Shown: positions 8,707 to 17,709, numbered from the stretch's first letter. The stretch: 64,000 nucleotides of DNA from Dinoroseobacter sp. (GCA_030066795.1 JASJAW010000037.1:1-64000), one strand, 5' to 3'. Made by a program: numbers and translations. The notes: generated from the sequence alone by a model not told the origin.

Positions 8707-9689
8707 TGCCGGAGCGTGATCCTGACAGCGCAGGAGCTCAGCCCGCCAAGGCGACAGCGCTGCAAGAAGAGCTCCGCGCGCTCACAGCGAGCGCTTATGG
8801 GACGTTGTTCATGGGTATAGCGGGGGTGGTTGCAGCTGCTTTGTCAAACTCACAGGCGATTCTTCTGGACGGTTTGTTTTCCTTTGTCGGGTTTATCGCA
8901 GCGCTTTTTGCAAGGCAGGTGACCCGCAGGGTTCAAATGGCGCCGGACCGGTTGCAGCCACTCGGACATGGAGCCGAGGAGTCGATTTTTACGACGTTCC
9001 GCGCGCTTTCGCTTCTTGGGGTTGTGCTCTTTGCGATCCTGAACGCTGCGAGCAGTATTTTGGCTTATGTTACCGGCCAGCCGCCCACCCCGCTCAACAT
9101 GGGGCCGATCGCCGTTTATCTTGGGGTCATTCTCTTCACGTGCGTTGCGCTCTGGGGATTCCATCGTCGCGCCTGGATAAAGGGCGGGCGGCAAAGCGAC
9201 ATTTTGAAACTGGAAGCGAACGCAGCTGCTTTTGACGGGGCTGTCACAGCCGCTGCAGGGGCAGGTCTCTTCTTGGTCAGCGCGCTTAAAGAGGGGCCCT
9301 TGGCTGTGCTTGCACCGATTGGAGATTCCCTGATCGTTTTGGTGCTGTGCGGCTTCGCATCGGTCAGATACTTCTCGGACTTTCGCGCGGGCCTTGCCGA
9401 ACTCGCCGGGCTCCGGGCGCCGACAGCGAGCTACGTGTCCATTCGGCGGGCGATACGTGCGCCACTTGACTCCTTCGGCGCGCGCCTTCTGGACATTTCG
9501 GTTCTCAAAACAGGTCGTACATACTCCGCAATCGTATTCGTGGACCCAGAACGCCCTGTGTCGCCAGCCGAGATTGACACGCTGAACAGAGCCTTGGAAC
9601 GTGCAGCGCGAGAACAGGTCAGCAACGCTTACTTGCTCACGGTGGTTACGGCAAATGCACAGAGATCGAACACTCTGTCTGGGGGATAA
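8706..9689 (+). CDS. Cation diffusion facilitator-like membrane protein with altered metal site
   Basis: A 327-residue protein with about six membrane segments and a soluble C-terminal domain, as in CDF/ZT_dimer proteins. Family landmarks are visible: SQAILLDGLFS in TM2, PLGHGAEES between TM2 and TM3, ILKLEANAAAFDG in TM5, and PIGDSLI in TM6. By-eye alignment with YiiP keeps the first TM2 Asp, but the second TM2 Asp appears as Ser, and the TM5 His and Asp as Lys and Asn. If the alignment holds, this is not an ordinary zinc or iron exporter. It overlaps the TetR stop codon by one base and so belongs with the hydrolase cluster. Confidence 0.75.
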   Translation: MPERDPDSAGAQPAKATALQEELRALTASAYGTLFMGIAGVVAAALSNSQAILLDGLFSFVGFIAALFARQVTRRVQMAPDRLQPLGHGAEESIFTTFRALSLLGVVLFAILNAASSILAYVTGQPPTPLNMGPIAVYLGVILFTCVALWGFHRRAWIKGGRQSDILKLEANAAAFDGAVTAAAGAGLFLVSALKEGPLAVLAPIGDSLIVLVLCGFASVRYFSDFRAGLAELAGLRAPTASYVSIRRAIRAPLDSFGARLLDISVLKTGRTYSAIVFVDPERPVSPAEIDTLNRALERAAREQVSNAYLLTVVTANAQRSNTLSGG

Positions 9690-9804
9690 ACGGCGTGAGA
9701 AGCAGAACTAGCCTCGGCTAGCCGGACAGAGAGCGTCGGTGCACAGGTTTGAAAATCTGCCTCATACGCCCTCCTGCAGTCTCATATCGCAACGAGTGCC
9801 GAAC

Positions 9805-9905
9805 GGCCGCTTAGTCCGCACAGCGGTCGTTCGGCCCGCTGCGCCTCGCGCCAAATCTGACTGAAAGTGTCAGATGTCTCCTCGGAGCGAAGAGCCGACA
9901 CTGGC
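9805..9905. repeat. Dispersed intergenic hairpin repeat, full-length copy 1
   Basis: A copy of a roughly 95-bp element also found at 19556-19650 and 21106-21204. The first part reads GCCGCTTAGTCCGCACAGCGG; the second contains CTGAC-tgaaagt-GTCAG, a hairpin, followed by another short inverted repeat. It lies between the convergent CDF-like and TauE-like genes, so it could act as a two-way terminator. Confidence 0.7.
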
Positions 9906-9963
9906 TTTGACGCCAAGGTGTGGCGATTTCTTTTTGAAGAAAGCTCGACCCCACTCCCACCAA

Positions 9964-10704
9964 CTATGGCTCTAGACCAGAGACCGCTTTGTAAATGAAG
10001 ACCAGCCCAGATATTGCGATTAATGCCTCGATCAGGTGGTTGTGAACACGCGTGCCCATCAATCGGACCAGTCGGCTGGCCACCCAGGTCCCGGGAAAGG
10101 TAATCAATCCCATGTAAAGGCCCAGCAGGAAAAGACGCTGATCGAGCAGACCCATGCCATAAAATGTGCCCGACCGCGTCAACGCGTTGACGAGGCCGAT
10201 GACGGCGTCGGTACCCAGCAAGAGCGGCCCGCTAAGCCCGATGCTGTTAAAGAACGCTATAACCAACATGCCGGACCCCGCAGCGGTGCCGCTCATGAAA
10301 CCAAAAGCCAACCCGAGGCTTGCGATGGTTTTGATACCCGGCTCGAAAGACGTGCGCTTAAGGTAGCGGCGGATGGGAAGAATGAGGATGAGGGTGACGC
10401 CCAGAAACCCCAGAAAAACAGTCTCGGGAATCTCGCGCAGAAAGCTCGCCCCAAGATAAATGCCCGGTAAGGACGCCAAGGTGAACTGGATCGCCGGCTT
10501 CCAGGCAATCGTGCGCCAATAGATAAGAACGCGCGAGAGATTTGCACAGATTGCGTAAACAGCGATCAACGGGATGACGGCCTTGGCTCCAACGACCGGG
10601 GTCAGCACGATGACGATGATAAACGACCCACCGAAGCCTCCCAATCCGCTCACCAGCGCACCGGCGAAGGCCGCGGCGGCGATCATCGCGTATTCGAAGA
10701 CCAT
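9964..10704 (-). CDS. TauE/SafE-family (TSUP) membrane exporter
   Basis: A 246-residue polytopic protein with about seven to eight hydrophobic segments. The N-terminal AFAGALVSGLGGFGGSFI and the repeat-like second-half segment GFMSGTAAGSGMLVI are typical of the TauE/SafE (DUF81) family, which exports sulfite, sulfoacetate or related anions. It is the last gene of the leftward TctCAB-PrpD-Usp run, 17 bp after the Usp gene, so it may export an anionic product of that pathway. Its own substrate cannot be read from sequence. Confidence 0.85.
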   Translation of the reverse strand: MVFEYAMIAAAAFAGALVSGLGGFGGSFIIVIVLTPVVGAKAVIPLIAVYAICANLSRVLIYWRTIAWKPAIQFTLASLPGIYLGASFLREIPETVFLGFLGVTLILILPIRRYLKRTSFEPGIKTIASLGLAFGFMSGTAAGSGMLVIAFFNSIGLSGPLLLGTDAVIGLVNALTRSGTFYGMGLLDQRLFLLGLYMGLITFPGTWVASRLVRLMGTRVHNHLIEALIAISGLVFIYKAVSGLEP

Positions 10705-10721
10705 GACGCCTGGCCTCGGGC

Positions 10722-11576
10722 TTAATGCGCCATCAGGACCGGGACGTCCGCATGTTTAAGCAAATGGCTTGTCACCCCGCCCAAGAGCCTGTGCCGCAAG
10801 CGGGTATGGGCATAAGCACCGGTCACAAGAAGGTCGCAGCCTTGGTCCGCAGCAAGATCCAGGATCTCTGCGCCCGGGGTCGCAGCGTTGCCATCAAGAA
10901 ACTGAACATCAGCAGATATGCCTTGATAGGCCAGATACTCCAAGGCGGCCTGTGCACTTGGCCGATCCGTCGGCATATCCGCTCCGGAGGCAACTGTAAC
11001 GGCCGACGCGCGCTTCAAGAACGGGAGCGCATGCCGGACCGCTCTGGCGCATTCTAGGCCGCCATCCCACCCGATAAGCGCCTTGGTGATCTTGATTTCC
11101 CACATGCCGCGGGGCACGAGAAACACAGGCCTCCCGGTATGAAGGACGGCTTCTTCGAAGGTTGCTGTCGCCTCACCTGACCTTGAATGCGGGATGACAA
11201 TGAGGTCGCTGACCCGACCGTGAAGCCCAACAAGCGCGCTGCGGGCGCCTTGGATCTGGCACCATGATGCTGTTGGCAAGGCATCCTCCGGGCGGTCTGA
11301 AATCGCAACATCATGGTCCTTGCACAGTTCCAGGAAATGCTCGCGTAACTCATCCTGGTTCTGCGACGCATCGCTGTCCATGATGGTGACGAGTTGTTGG
11401 CGCACATTTGCGGACAGCGTCAGAAGCTCTGTCCCCAAAAGGTCGCTCGGCTTGGACTGGGCAAAGATCACTTTGAGGTGCGCATTGAAAAAGCGTGCGA
11501 GCGACAAAGCTCCGCGGAGGCGCTCGATCTCGTTTCCGCGCGAATAGACCGGCATCAAAAGGACTTTGGGATCCAT
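10722..11576 (-). CDS. Universal stress protein, tandem UspA domains
   Basis: A 284-residue cytoplasmic protein with two Usp-like halves. The first half (MDPKVLLMPV..., residues about 1-145) is degenerate. The second (KALIGWDGGLECARAVRHAL..., 150-284) keeps the alpha/beta pattern and the nucleotide-loop region ending GGVTSHLLKHADVPVL, as in ATP-binding Usp proteins. It sits 5 bp downstream of the MmgE/PrpD gene (stop at 11582) and just before the TauE-like exporter. Usp genes at the ends of transporter operons are common in this group; the specific role is unknown. Confidence 0.87.
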   Translation of the reverse strand: MDPKVLLMPVYSRGNEIERLRGALSLARFFNAHLKVIFAQSKPSDLLGTELLTLSANVRQQLVTIMDSDASQNQDELREHFLELCKDHDVAISDRPEDALPTASWCQIQGARSALVGLHGRVSDLIVIPHSRSGEATATFEEAVLHTGRPVFLVPRGMWEIKITKALIGWDGGLECARAVRHALPFLKRASAVTVASGADMPTDRPSAQAALEYLAYQGISADVQFLDGNAATPGAEILDLAADQGCDLLVTGAYAHTRLRHRLLGGVTSHLLKHADVPVLMAH

Positions 11577-11581
11577 GAGCG

Positions 11582-12964
11582 CTACTCCCCTTTTGCGATG
11601 GCTGCCAGAGCGTTGATGTTGTCGATGGTTTCAATATTCCATACGGCCTCTGCCAAAGCGGCGGAGGCCCGTTTGCCAAGGATCGGTGCGATCAGGTCCA
11701 TGGCCTTCGCCTGAACGTCTTGGGGCGACATCGGGTTGCCCGGCGTGCCGTAAACCACCTTGGTGTGGTGGCGGTGCTTCTGACCGTCGTTGGTGTGGAT
11801 CCCAAGAATGGCCTGCCGTGCGGGGCGCGCGATTGTCAGCTCAGGCGACGGGGTGGTCGTCATTTTTTGGCGCAGCGCCAAAACCGCCGGGTCGCTCATT
11901 CTCGCTTTGTCGTGGCTGGTTTCGAAGGTGGCGCCTCCATCGATCAGAGCCACGGCGACCATGTGCTGCAGGCACACGTCGGGCATGTCGCGATTGTCCA
12001 CGATCGTAAGCCTATCGTCGGGCATTATGAGTTCGACCCTGTCGATGGTTTCAACGTCCAAGCCTTGCCCGAGAAGCGCCATCACCGCGTCCAGTGCCGC
12101 TTGTATCGGCGAACCGACACACCACTTTTTAATGGACGCTTCCATGATCTCGAAACGCGTGCCAAGACCGGCCGTCAGCGCTGCGGCGTCAGGGTTTTCG
12201 GCAAAGGCTGAGAGATAGTTGAGCTTGCCCTCGAGCGGATCCTGAACGCCCGTCAGGCCGGCACCAACCATAACCGCAGCCGCCACCCCGTTGCGCGCAC
12301 CCATGCCTCCAAAATCGAAGGCTTTCTCAACATGTTCGCTGTCGCGCTCCCAATAGGGAATGCCGCTTGCCTGTTGAACCGTGTAGGACAAAGCGGACGC
12401 GGCCTGTTGCGCCTCAAAACCCATGAGCGAGGACGCGGCTGCGGACGCTCCGAACAATGCGCCGAGGCTGTGGGTGCTGTGGGTGGCGGTTCGGGGTCCG
12501 GAAACCCCCAGAGCGATGGAGAACCGCGCGCCTACATCGTAGCCCGCGGCGATGGCATTCAGCACTGCAGTTCCGGACGCGCCTTGTGCTTCACCGACAG
12601 CTAAGGCCGCGGGCACCACAGCGCAGCCAGGATGAAACCGGCCTTCAAGATGACTGTCATCGGTTTCATCAGCATGACCCGAAATCCCGTTGGCAAGCGC
12701 CGCATTGATCGCGGTTGTCCGGATGTCGGTGCCCCAGACGGTCGCTTCAGGCGTGCCGCCCTGACCTGCAATGAAACCAGTCGCCAGACGTCCGGCCCTG
12801 AGACGTGAGCCGGAAATTACGGCGGCGAGCGAATCCAACAGGTGGCACTTGGTTTTTTCCGCAACCTCGTCAGGCAGAACCTGACCGGCCACAGAGGTGA
12901 TGTAGTCTGCAACCTTCCGTGTTGTGCCCTCAGGGGCCCGTATGCCGGGGTCGTTTGCGGGCAT
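11582..12964 (-). CDS. MmgE/PrpD-family protein (copy A)
   Basis: 460 residues spanning the complete MmgE/PrpD family fold. Typical features are HLLDSLAAVISG near the N-terminus, NGISGHADETDDSHLEGRFH in the catalytic region (family relatives have HxxDFDD here), and the second-domain pattern with GAGLTGVQDPLEGK. Family members include 2-methylcitrate dehydratase, cis-aconitate decarboxylase and other lyases of carboxylated substrates. The ATG overlaps the stop codon of the upstream PrpD gene by one base (TGATG). With a carboxylate transporter upstream, it likely acts on the imported acid. The two PrpD proteins are only distantly alike and may form a hetero-oligomer or catalyse successive steps. 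Confidence 0.87.
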   Translation of the reverse strand: MPANDPGIRAPEGTTRKVADYITSVAGQVLPDEVAEKTKCHLLDSLAAVISGSRLRAGRLATGFIAGQGGTPEATVWGTDIRTTAINAALANGISGHADETDDSHLEGRFHPGCAVVPAALAVGEAQGASGTAVLNAIAAGYDVGARFSIALGVSGPRTATHSTHSLGALFGASAAASSLMGFEAQQAASALSYTVQQASGIPYWERDSEHVEKAFDFGGMGARNGVAAAVMVGAGLTGVQDPLEGKLNYLSAFAENPDAAALTAGLGTRFEIMEASIKKWCVGSPIQAALDAVMALLGQGLDVETIDRVELIMPDDRLTIVDNRDMPDVCLQHMVAVALIDGGATFETSHDKARMSDPAVLALRQKMTTTPSPELTIARPARQAILGIHTNDGQKHRHHTKVVYGTPGNPMSPQDVQAKAMDLIAPILGKRASAALAEAVWNIETIDNINALAAIAKGE

Positions 12965-14379
12965 CAGGCGGACACCGCATCCATGATGCCGTCGAGACCT
13001 GGCAGGGTCTCGAAATCACGGGCAAGCTTGAGAAAAGTATCTATCTTTTGGTCGCTCAACACGCCGTCCGCTGCATCCCTGAATTTGTCAGAGACCTCTT
13101 CGTAGGTCAGCGGGTTCTTGGGCCCGCCCCGATAATGCGGATCAGATTGCTCGAAATAGATCTGGCCGTCTTTTGTGGTCAGAGTGATCCGGGCAACGAT
13201 GACGCCTTTGCCCATTTCCACGATTTCGGGATCCAGCTCCGCTGTCACCCGTTTTTGCATCTCCTGGCATTCCGGTGACTGCACAAAAGCATTGGAAAAC
13301 TCCGCGAGCCCCGCCTTGCGGCGCAATGCGATCGCGGCCATCTGGAAGGCAACACAGAACTTTGCTTCAAGCTCGTTATTGGCATGAAGTATCCGGAGCG
13401 GCCCTGGATTGATCACGTTCGCGCCGGTGCGAACCTCGATCTTTTCGATATCTTTAGGCTGGATGTCGTGTTTTTCGACCAGCTTTTTCATTGTGTCCAT
13501 GCCCGGGTGGCCGACGACGCCGCTCGGATAGGGCTTAATCGACGTGCCGGGATAGATGATCGCCCAAGGAGACCCCATTCGACCGATGATCTTTGTCGGA
13601 TCATAGCCACCACCGAAGGCCTCGAAGAAACCGCGCCCTGCTTCTAGCGCGTGAGCTGGTCCGTCCATCCCCAGTGACGCAAACCGAGCTGCCGTGACGC
13701 CGTTTTCCGCCGCCCGCGACATATTCAGAGGCTTGGACATCGTGCCATGGTTCGCCCCCACGCCTGCCGACATAGTGGAGGCCATGCCCATCGCGTTGGA
13801 GGTTTGCGCGTAGTCCAGCCCCATAAGCTTGCAGGCGGCGATTGTGGCCCCGAAAATTCCGATGGTGCCGCTCGTGTGAAACCCGCGGCCGCCTGTGAAG
13901 TGCTCGGCATTGATTGCTTCCGCTATTTTCACCTGCACTTCAAAACCGAGAATGAAAGCCGTCAGAAACTCCTCGGCGGAGACTTTCAGGTGCTCCCCCA
14001 CAGCAAAGCACGCGGACAGCGGCTGCATGGTCGGATGAATGAGGACGGATCTGTCCTTTTCCTCAGACAAGGCAGTGTCGTCAAAATCAAGCGCGTGACC
14101 CGACATGCCGTTGATCTGTGCCGCTACGTGCATTGGCACGCGCATGCTGTCTCTGCCAAGCGTCCGTGCCTCTTCCGCGCCCCCCACGAGCCGGGCGAGC
14201 TTGCGCAGGATGTCGGGCGCAGGCTCTTTCGACCCCGCCATCATGCAGGCCGTGCCGTCCACGATGCAGCGCTTGGCGATCTCGATCGCCTCGGAAGGCA
14301 GATCGCTATATTTGGTGTTCAGAGCGAAGGTCACCAACTCATGGGTGACGCCGTTCTCAGTATTTTGGTCAAGAGCCAT
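12964..14379 (-). CDS. MmgE/PrpD-family protein (copy B)
   Basis: 471 residues, full-length for the family. Landmarks are RCIVDGTACMMAGS, the loop NGMSGHALDFDDTALSEEKD (GHxxDFDD), HPTMQPLSACFAVGE, HTSGTIGIFGATIAACKLMG, and the second-domain segments LEAGRGFFEAFGGGYD and YPSGVVGHPGMDTM. It keeps the canonical acidic loop better than copy A. It lies between the fused TctA-TctB permease (10-bp gap) and copy A (overlap), so all are one transcript. It probably dehydrates or decarboxylates a di- or tricarboxylate taken up by the Tct system. Exact substrate not inferable. Confidence 0.88.
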   Translation of the reverse strand: MALDQNTENGVTHELVTFALNTKYSDLPSEAIEIAKRCIVDGTACMMAGSKEPAPDILRKLARLVGGAEEARTLGRDSMRVPMHVAAQINGMSGHALDFDDTALSEEKDRSVLIHPTMQPLSACFAVGEHLKVSAEEFLTAFILGFEVQVKIAEAINAEHFTGGRGFHTSGTIGIFGATIAACKLMGLDYAQTSNAMGMASTMSAGVGANHGTMSKPLNMSRAAENGVTAARFASLGMDGPAHALEAGRGFFEAFGGGYDPTKIIGRMGSPWAIIYPGTSIKPYPSGVVGHPGMDTMKKLVEKHDIQPKDIEKIEVRTGANVINPGPLRILHANNELEAKFCVAFQMAAIALRRKAGLAEFSNAFVQSPECQEMQKRVTAELDPEIVEMGKGVIVARITLTTKDGQIYFEQSDPHYRGGPKNPLTYEEVSDKFRDAADGVLSDQKIDTFLKLARDFETLPGLDGIMDAVSA

Positions 14380-14388
14380 GGGTCGATC

Positions 14389-16362
14389 CTATTGCAGGGG
14401 CCAGGGAAGAGAGAGGTAGTTTTGCAGAAGGCCTGTCGGGTAACGCAGGGTGAGCTGATCCGAGATGATCCCCAGAAAGACAACGAAACCCGTCCCGCCC
14501 AGAATGGCCTTCCACCAAGTGACCTGAGCCGCGCGGTTTAAGAAGACTGCGATGAAGGCTGCGATCCCGAGAACGAAGCCAACAAGGCCCGAGAACAGGA
14601 GCATCACAATCAGCATACCGATGTAGAATTCCGCCGAGCGGCCGCCTTCGGGTACGGCCTTTAACTCGGCATCATAGAAGAAATCGGAGGGAGCGCGTTT
14701 GAACGCCATCACCGCAACCACCGGTGCCAAGAACACCAACGTGCTGATTGATGCGACCAGCGGGTACATACCGGTCAGTGAGTTGAACTTCAGCGCGTCC
14801 TGAAAAACGTAGACCGCGAGCGCAATAACCCCGGCGACGAAGATCCACTGCGGCAGCAGTTTCAGGTGACTATGCGGGCCATCGACCGTGACGGGTTCAG
14901 AACTCTTCTGCTTGAAGAACACCGCAAGCCCGATCGACAAGACCGTCAGCACCAGCAGCACCTGAACAATCGGACGCTCAAGGAACGTGATCCCGTAAAG
15001 CGTAACCGTCTGATAGACCGACGATTCAACGCGGGTCGACAGCACGAAGCCGATCAAGAGCGCCGGGCGCGACCAACCAAACCGCTTCATGTAAATCCCC
15101 AGAACCGACAGCAATAGAAGTGCAATCAGGTCGCCCCAGTTTCGTGTTGCCTGAAAGGCCGCAAAGAAGATGAGGCCGATCATGAAGGGCGCGATCAGCG
15201 TGTACTTGATCGTCGTAATGCGTGCGATCTGCGGCGCGAGGAAAAAACAGATGCCTGCGCCCACGATATTGGCCGCCGCGATGGACCAGATCATTAGATA
15301 GACCTTGTCCATGTTGTTATCGATCATGTCCTTGCCGGGTTCGATCCCGATCAGGATCAGCCCACCGAGCAGGATCGCCATACTGCCCGAGCCGGGGATG
15401 CCAAGAAGCAGCGTCGGCACCAGCGCCCCACCTTCCTTGGCGTTGTTGGCCGATTCCGGCGCCACGACGCCGCGCGGATCGCCGGTGCCGTAGCTCTCGC
15501 GGTTTTTAGTTGTCTGAACAGCATGGCCATAAGCGATCCAGTCCACGACGCTGCCGCCAAGACCCGGTAATGCGCCAATGAGCGAGCCGATCATCGAGCA
15601 CCGCAAGGACAGCCACCAATTTTGCGCCCAGTCGCGAAGGCCTTTTGCCCAACCTGTACGCTCTAACCGACCGGTTTCAGAAATCGTGGACTGACGACGT
15701 AGAAGATCGACAATCTCGGGCGTTGCAAACATCGCGAGACCAATGATTACAAGCGGCAACGGGTCGAGAAGGTATTCCGTGCCGAAGGATGCCCGTTGCA
15801 CGCCCGAAAGCGGTGCTGATCCCAGCGCGCCAAGCAACAGCCCCAGACTGCAAGCGGCCAGGCCTTTCCAGAGGTTTGCGCCCGTAAGAATGCCCACCAT
15901 GGACAGGGCCAAGACCACGAGCATCAACTGCTCGCCAAACCCGATCTGCAGGATGATCGGCGTTGCAAAGACGACCGCGAAGGAAAGAACAAACGCGCCG
16001 AAAATGCCGCCAAACAGCGATGAGATGAACGCGATCGATAGCGCGCGCGTGCCCTCACCCTGCTTTGTCATGGGGAACCCATCGAGAACCGTGGCTTGTG
16101 ATCCGGAGGTTCCGGGGATGCCCATCAGCACCGAGGGGAAGGTGTCGGAGGTCGTGGTCACCGCAAGCAGGCCAATCATCATAGCCAGCGCGGAACTTGG
16201 CTCCATTCCGAAAACAATCGGCAGGAGAAGGGCCAGACCGGCCGTGCCGCCAAGTCCCGGCAAGATACCGACCACCAGACCAACAACCACCCCTGCTACA
16301 AGTGCTGCCAGGGTCTGGAATGTGGCCAACTGGGCCAGTGCGGTCATCGCCGCTTCGTACAT
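14389..16362 (-). CDS. Fused TctA-TctB permease of a tripartite tricarboxylate transporter
   Basis: A 657-residue protein joining two normally separate subunits. Residues about 1-500 are the large TctA permease with its signature segments GILPGLGGTAGLALLLP, MIGLLAVTTTSDTFPSVLMGIPGTSGSQA and GALVPTLLLGIPGSGSMA. Residues about 510-657 have the four-helix pattern of the small TctB subunit (VFVAGVIALAVYVFQ ... LIVMLLFSGLVGFVLG). The expected role is cation-driven uptake of carboxylates delivered by the periplasmic TctC. A strong hairpin (16468-16500) separates it from tctC. Fused TctAB proteins are known but less common than separate ones. Confidence 0.88.
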   Translation of the reverse strand: MYEAAMTALAQLATFQTLAALVAGVVVGLVVGILPGLGGTAGLALLLPIVFGMEPSSALAMMIGLLAVTTTSDTFPSVLMGIPGTSGSQATVLDGFPMTKQGEGTRALSIAFISSLFGGIFGAFVLSFAVVFATPIILQIGFGEQLMLVVLALSMVGILTGANLWKGLAACSLGLLLGALGSAPLSGVQRASFGTEYLLDPLPLVIIGLAMFATPEIVDLLRRQSTISETGRLERTGWAKGLRDWAQNWWLSLRCSMIGSLIGALPGLGGSVVDWIAYGHAVQTTKNRESYGTGDPRGVVAPESANNAKEGGALVPTLLLGIPGSGSMAILLGGLILIGIEPGKDMIDNNMDKVYLMIWSIAAANIVGAGICFFLAPQIARITTIKYTLIAPFMIGLIFFAAFQATRNWGDLIALLLLSVLGIYMKRFGWSRPALLIGFVLSTRVESSVYQTVTLYGITFLERPIVQVLLVLTVLSIGLAVFFKQKSSEPVTVDGPHSHLKLLPQWIFVAGVIALAVYVFQDALKFNSLTGMYPLVASISTLVFLAPVVAVMAFKRAPSDFFYDAELKAVPEGGRSAEFYIGMLIVMLLFSGLVGFVLGIAAFIAVFLNRAAQVTWWKAILGGTGFVVFLGIISDQLTLRYPTGLLQNYLSLPWPLQ

Positions 16363-16467
16363 ACCCCTTCTCCCCTGATCGGTATTGTCGCTGGGGTCGC
16401 AGTCCAGCGGGTTTGGTTTATGCCGTGCGAGTCTTGTTGGAATTCTATCGGCGTGACCGCCGGAAAA

Positions 16468-16500
16468 TGCCGGGCGGAACCAGGATGGTCCCGCCTGGCA
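16468..16500 (-). promoter_or_regulatory. Strong hairpin between tctC and tctAB
   Basis: A 33-nt stem-loop: TGCC/GGCA, GGCGG/CCGCC and ACC/GGT pair around a 5-nt loop with one wobble and one A-C mismatch. It lies just after the tctC stop codon in the transcript, with no U-run. This suits a 3'-end stabiliser or partial terminator that raises TctC over the permease. Confidence 0.6.
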
Positions 16501-16506
16501 AGGTAT

Positions 16507-16524
16507 GAACTAGACGTCTAGTTC
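16507..16524. promoter_or_regulatory. Perfect 18-bp palindrome overlapping the tctC stop codon
   Basis: GAACTAGACGTCTAGTTC is fully self-complementary and includes the TAG stop codon of tctC. It could extend the downstream hairpin system or be a protein-binding site. Seven bases separate it from the hairpin at 16468-16500. Confidence 0.5.
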
Positions 16525-17609
16525 AGGGAGGTATTGAAACGCTCTTCCAAGAAGCCTGCGACCCAGTCCCGCACTTCTGGATCAAGCGCTGTACCGGTGG
16601 CCATTGCCTGCTGCGTTTCGTCGCCAAAGTTAAGCGGCATGGAGCCGACTTCGCGCGGCAACGCGGCAATGATCTCAGGGTCAGACGTCACCTTCTTCAT
16701 GGCATCGATGTAGGCTTGGCGGATGTTATCCGGCGTGCCCGGCGGCAGCATGACGGCCTTGGACAGCATGACCTTGGCATTCATCAGGGACTGCTGCATC
16801 TCGTAAGCAGGACCGCTGGGGGCCTCGCCTTTTACCGCTTCGTAGAACTCGGGGAACGTCGGGACGTCCGGCAGGTCCGGGTCGCGCTGGAGATCACCGT
16901 TTTCGTCGATAACGCCGTAGCTCCAGACCGGGTTCACCTTGGGATCGTCACCATAGTCTTTCAGATAGGAACGGACGTTGTCGGTATTGACGTTCATCTC
17001 ACCGCGTTGGAAGGCGGCTTCCGCGTCTTTTGACGACAAGCCGAAGACGTAGCGCGCGTTAACGCCGAGCATCTCCATGGACACGAAATCCAGTAGTTCT
17101 GCCGAAAGCGGGGTTTCCGTACCGAACCGGATATTGGCGGACTGAAGCGCTTCGTAGTCGGCCATCATGTCTTCATGGCCCAGGCCCAGCTCATCGCTGA
17201 TCGCGTACATCGCAGCGCCACGGGCAAAACCGGTTACCGCAACCCAGTCATTCGGATTGTATCTTGCGACATCCGAGCCGAGGATCACAGGCAGGAGTGA
17301 CGAGGTCGACGCCATGATCAGCATCGTGCCATCGTTCGGCGCGTTCTCATGGAAGTCATTCGACGCAATAACCGAACCGCCGCCCGGCTTGTTCAGCACG
17401 ATCACGTTTGGGTTTCCGGGCAGATGTTCCCCAAGCTTTGCTTGCAACAGTCGGGTCAAACGGTCTGTACCGCCACCTTCGCTGAAGCCTACGATCCAGG
17501 TCACAGTCTGACCTTCAAGCGTGAAATCATCGGCCAGAGCGCCGCTTGGTGCCGCGAGTGCCAAGGCCGCGGCCGCACCTACGAGCAGATTCTTCACTCC
17601 ACTCAACAT
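16518..17609 (-). CDS. TctC/Bug-family periplasmic carboxylate-binding protein
   Basis: 363 residues with a signal peptide (AAAALALAAPSGALA-DD). The family landmarks are TVTWIVGFSEGGGTDRLTRL near residue 35-55 and NVIVLNKPGGGSVIASN near 75-90, which carry the ligand-contacting loops of Bug/TctC proteins. It binds a carboxylate in the periplasm and delivers it to the fused TctAB permease. The start is supported by GGGAGGA before the ATG. It is the first gene of the operon tctC-tctAB-prpD-prpD-usp-tauE, divergent from a LysR gene, which is the usual arrangement for substrate-induced control. Confidence 0.88.
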   Translation of the reverse strand: MLSGVKNLLVGAAAALALAAPSGALADDFTLEGQTVTWIVGFSEGGGTDRLTRLLQAKLGEHLPGNPNVIVLNKPGGGSVIASNDFHENAPNDGTMLIMASTSSLLPVILGSDVARYNPNDWVAVTGFARGAAMYAISDELGLGHEDMMADYEALQSANIRFGTETPLSAELLDFVSMEMLGVNARYVFGLSSKDAEAAFQRGEMNVNTDNVRSYLKDYGDDPKVNPVWSYGVIDENGDLQRDPDLPDVPTFPEFYEAVKGEAPSGPAYEMQQSLMNAKVMLSKAVMLPPGTPDNIRQAYIDAMKKVTSDPEIIAALPREVGSMPLNFGDETQQAMATGTALDPEVRDWVAGFLEERFNTSLN

Positions 17610-17709
17610 GGATAGTCCTCCCTAAGTCAAAGCGGCCGCCTCCTCGGAAGGCCGCGCAAAATCGATTGCGCCGATAGGTTGACATCACGCGATCCATTAC
17701 ACAAATTCA

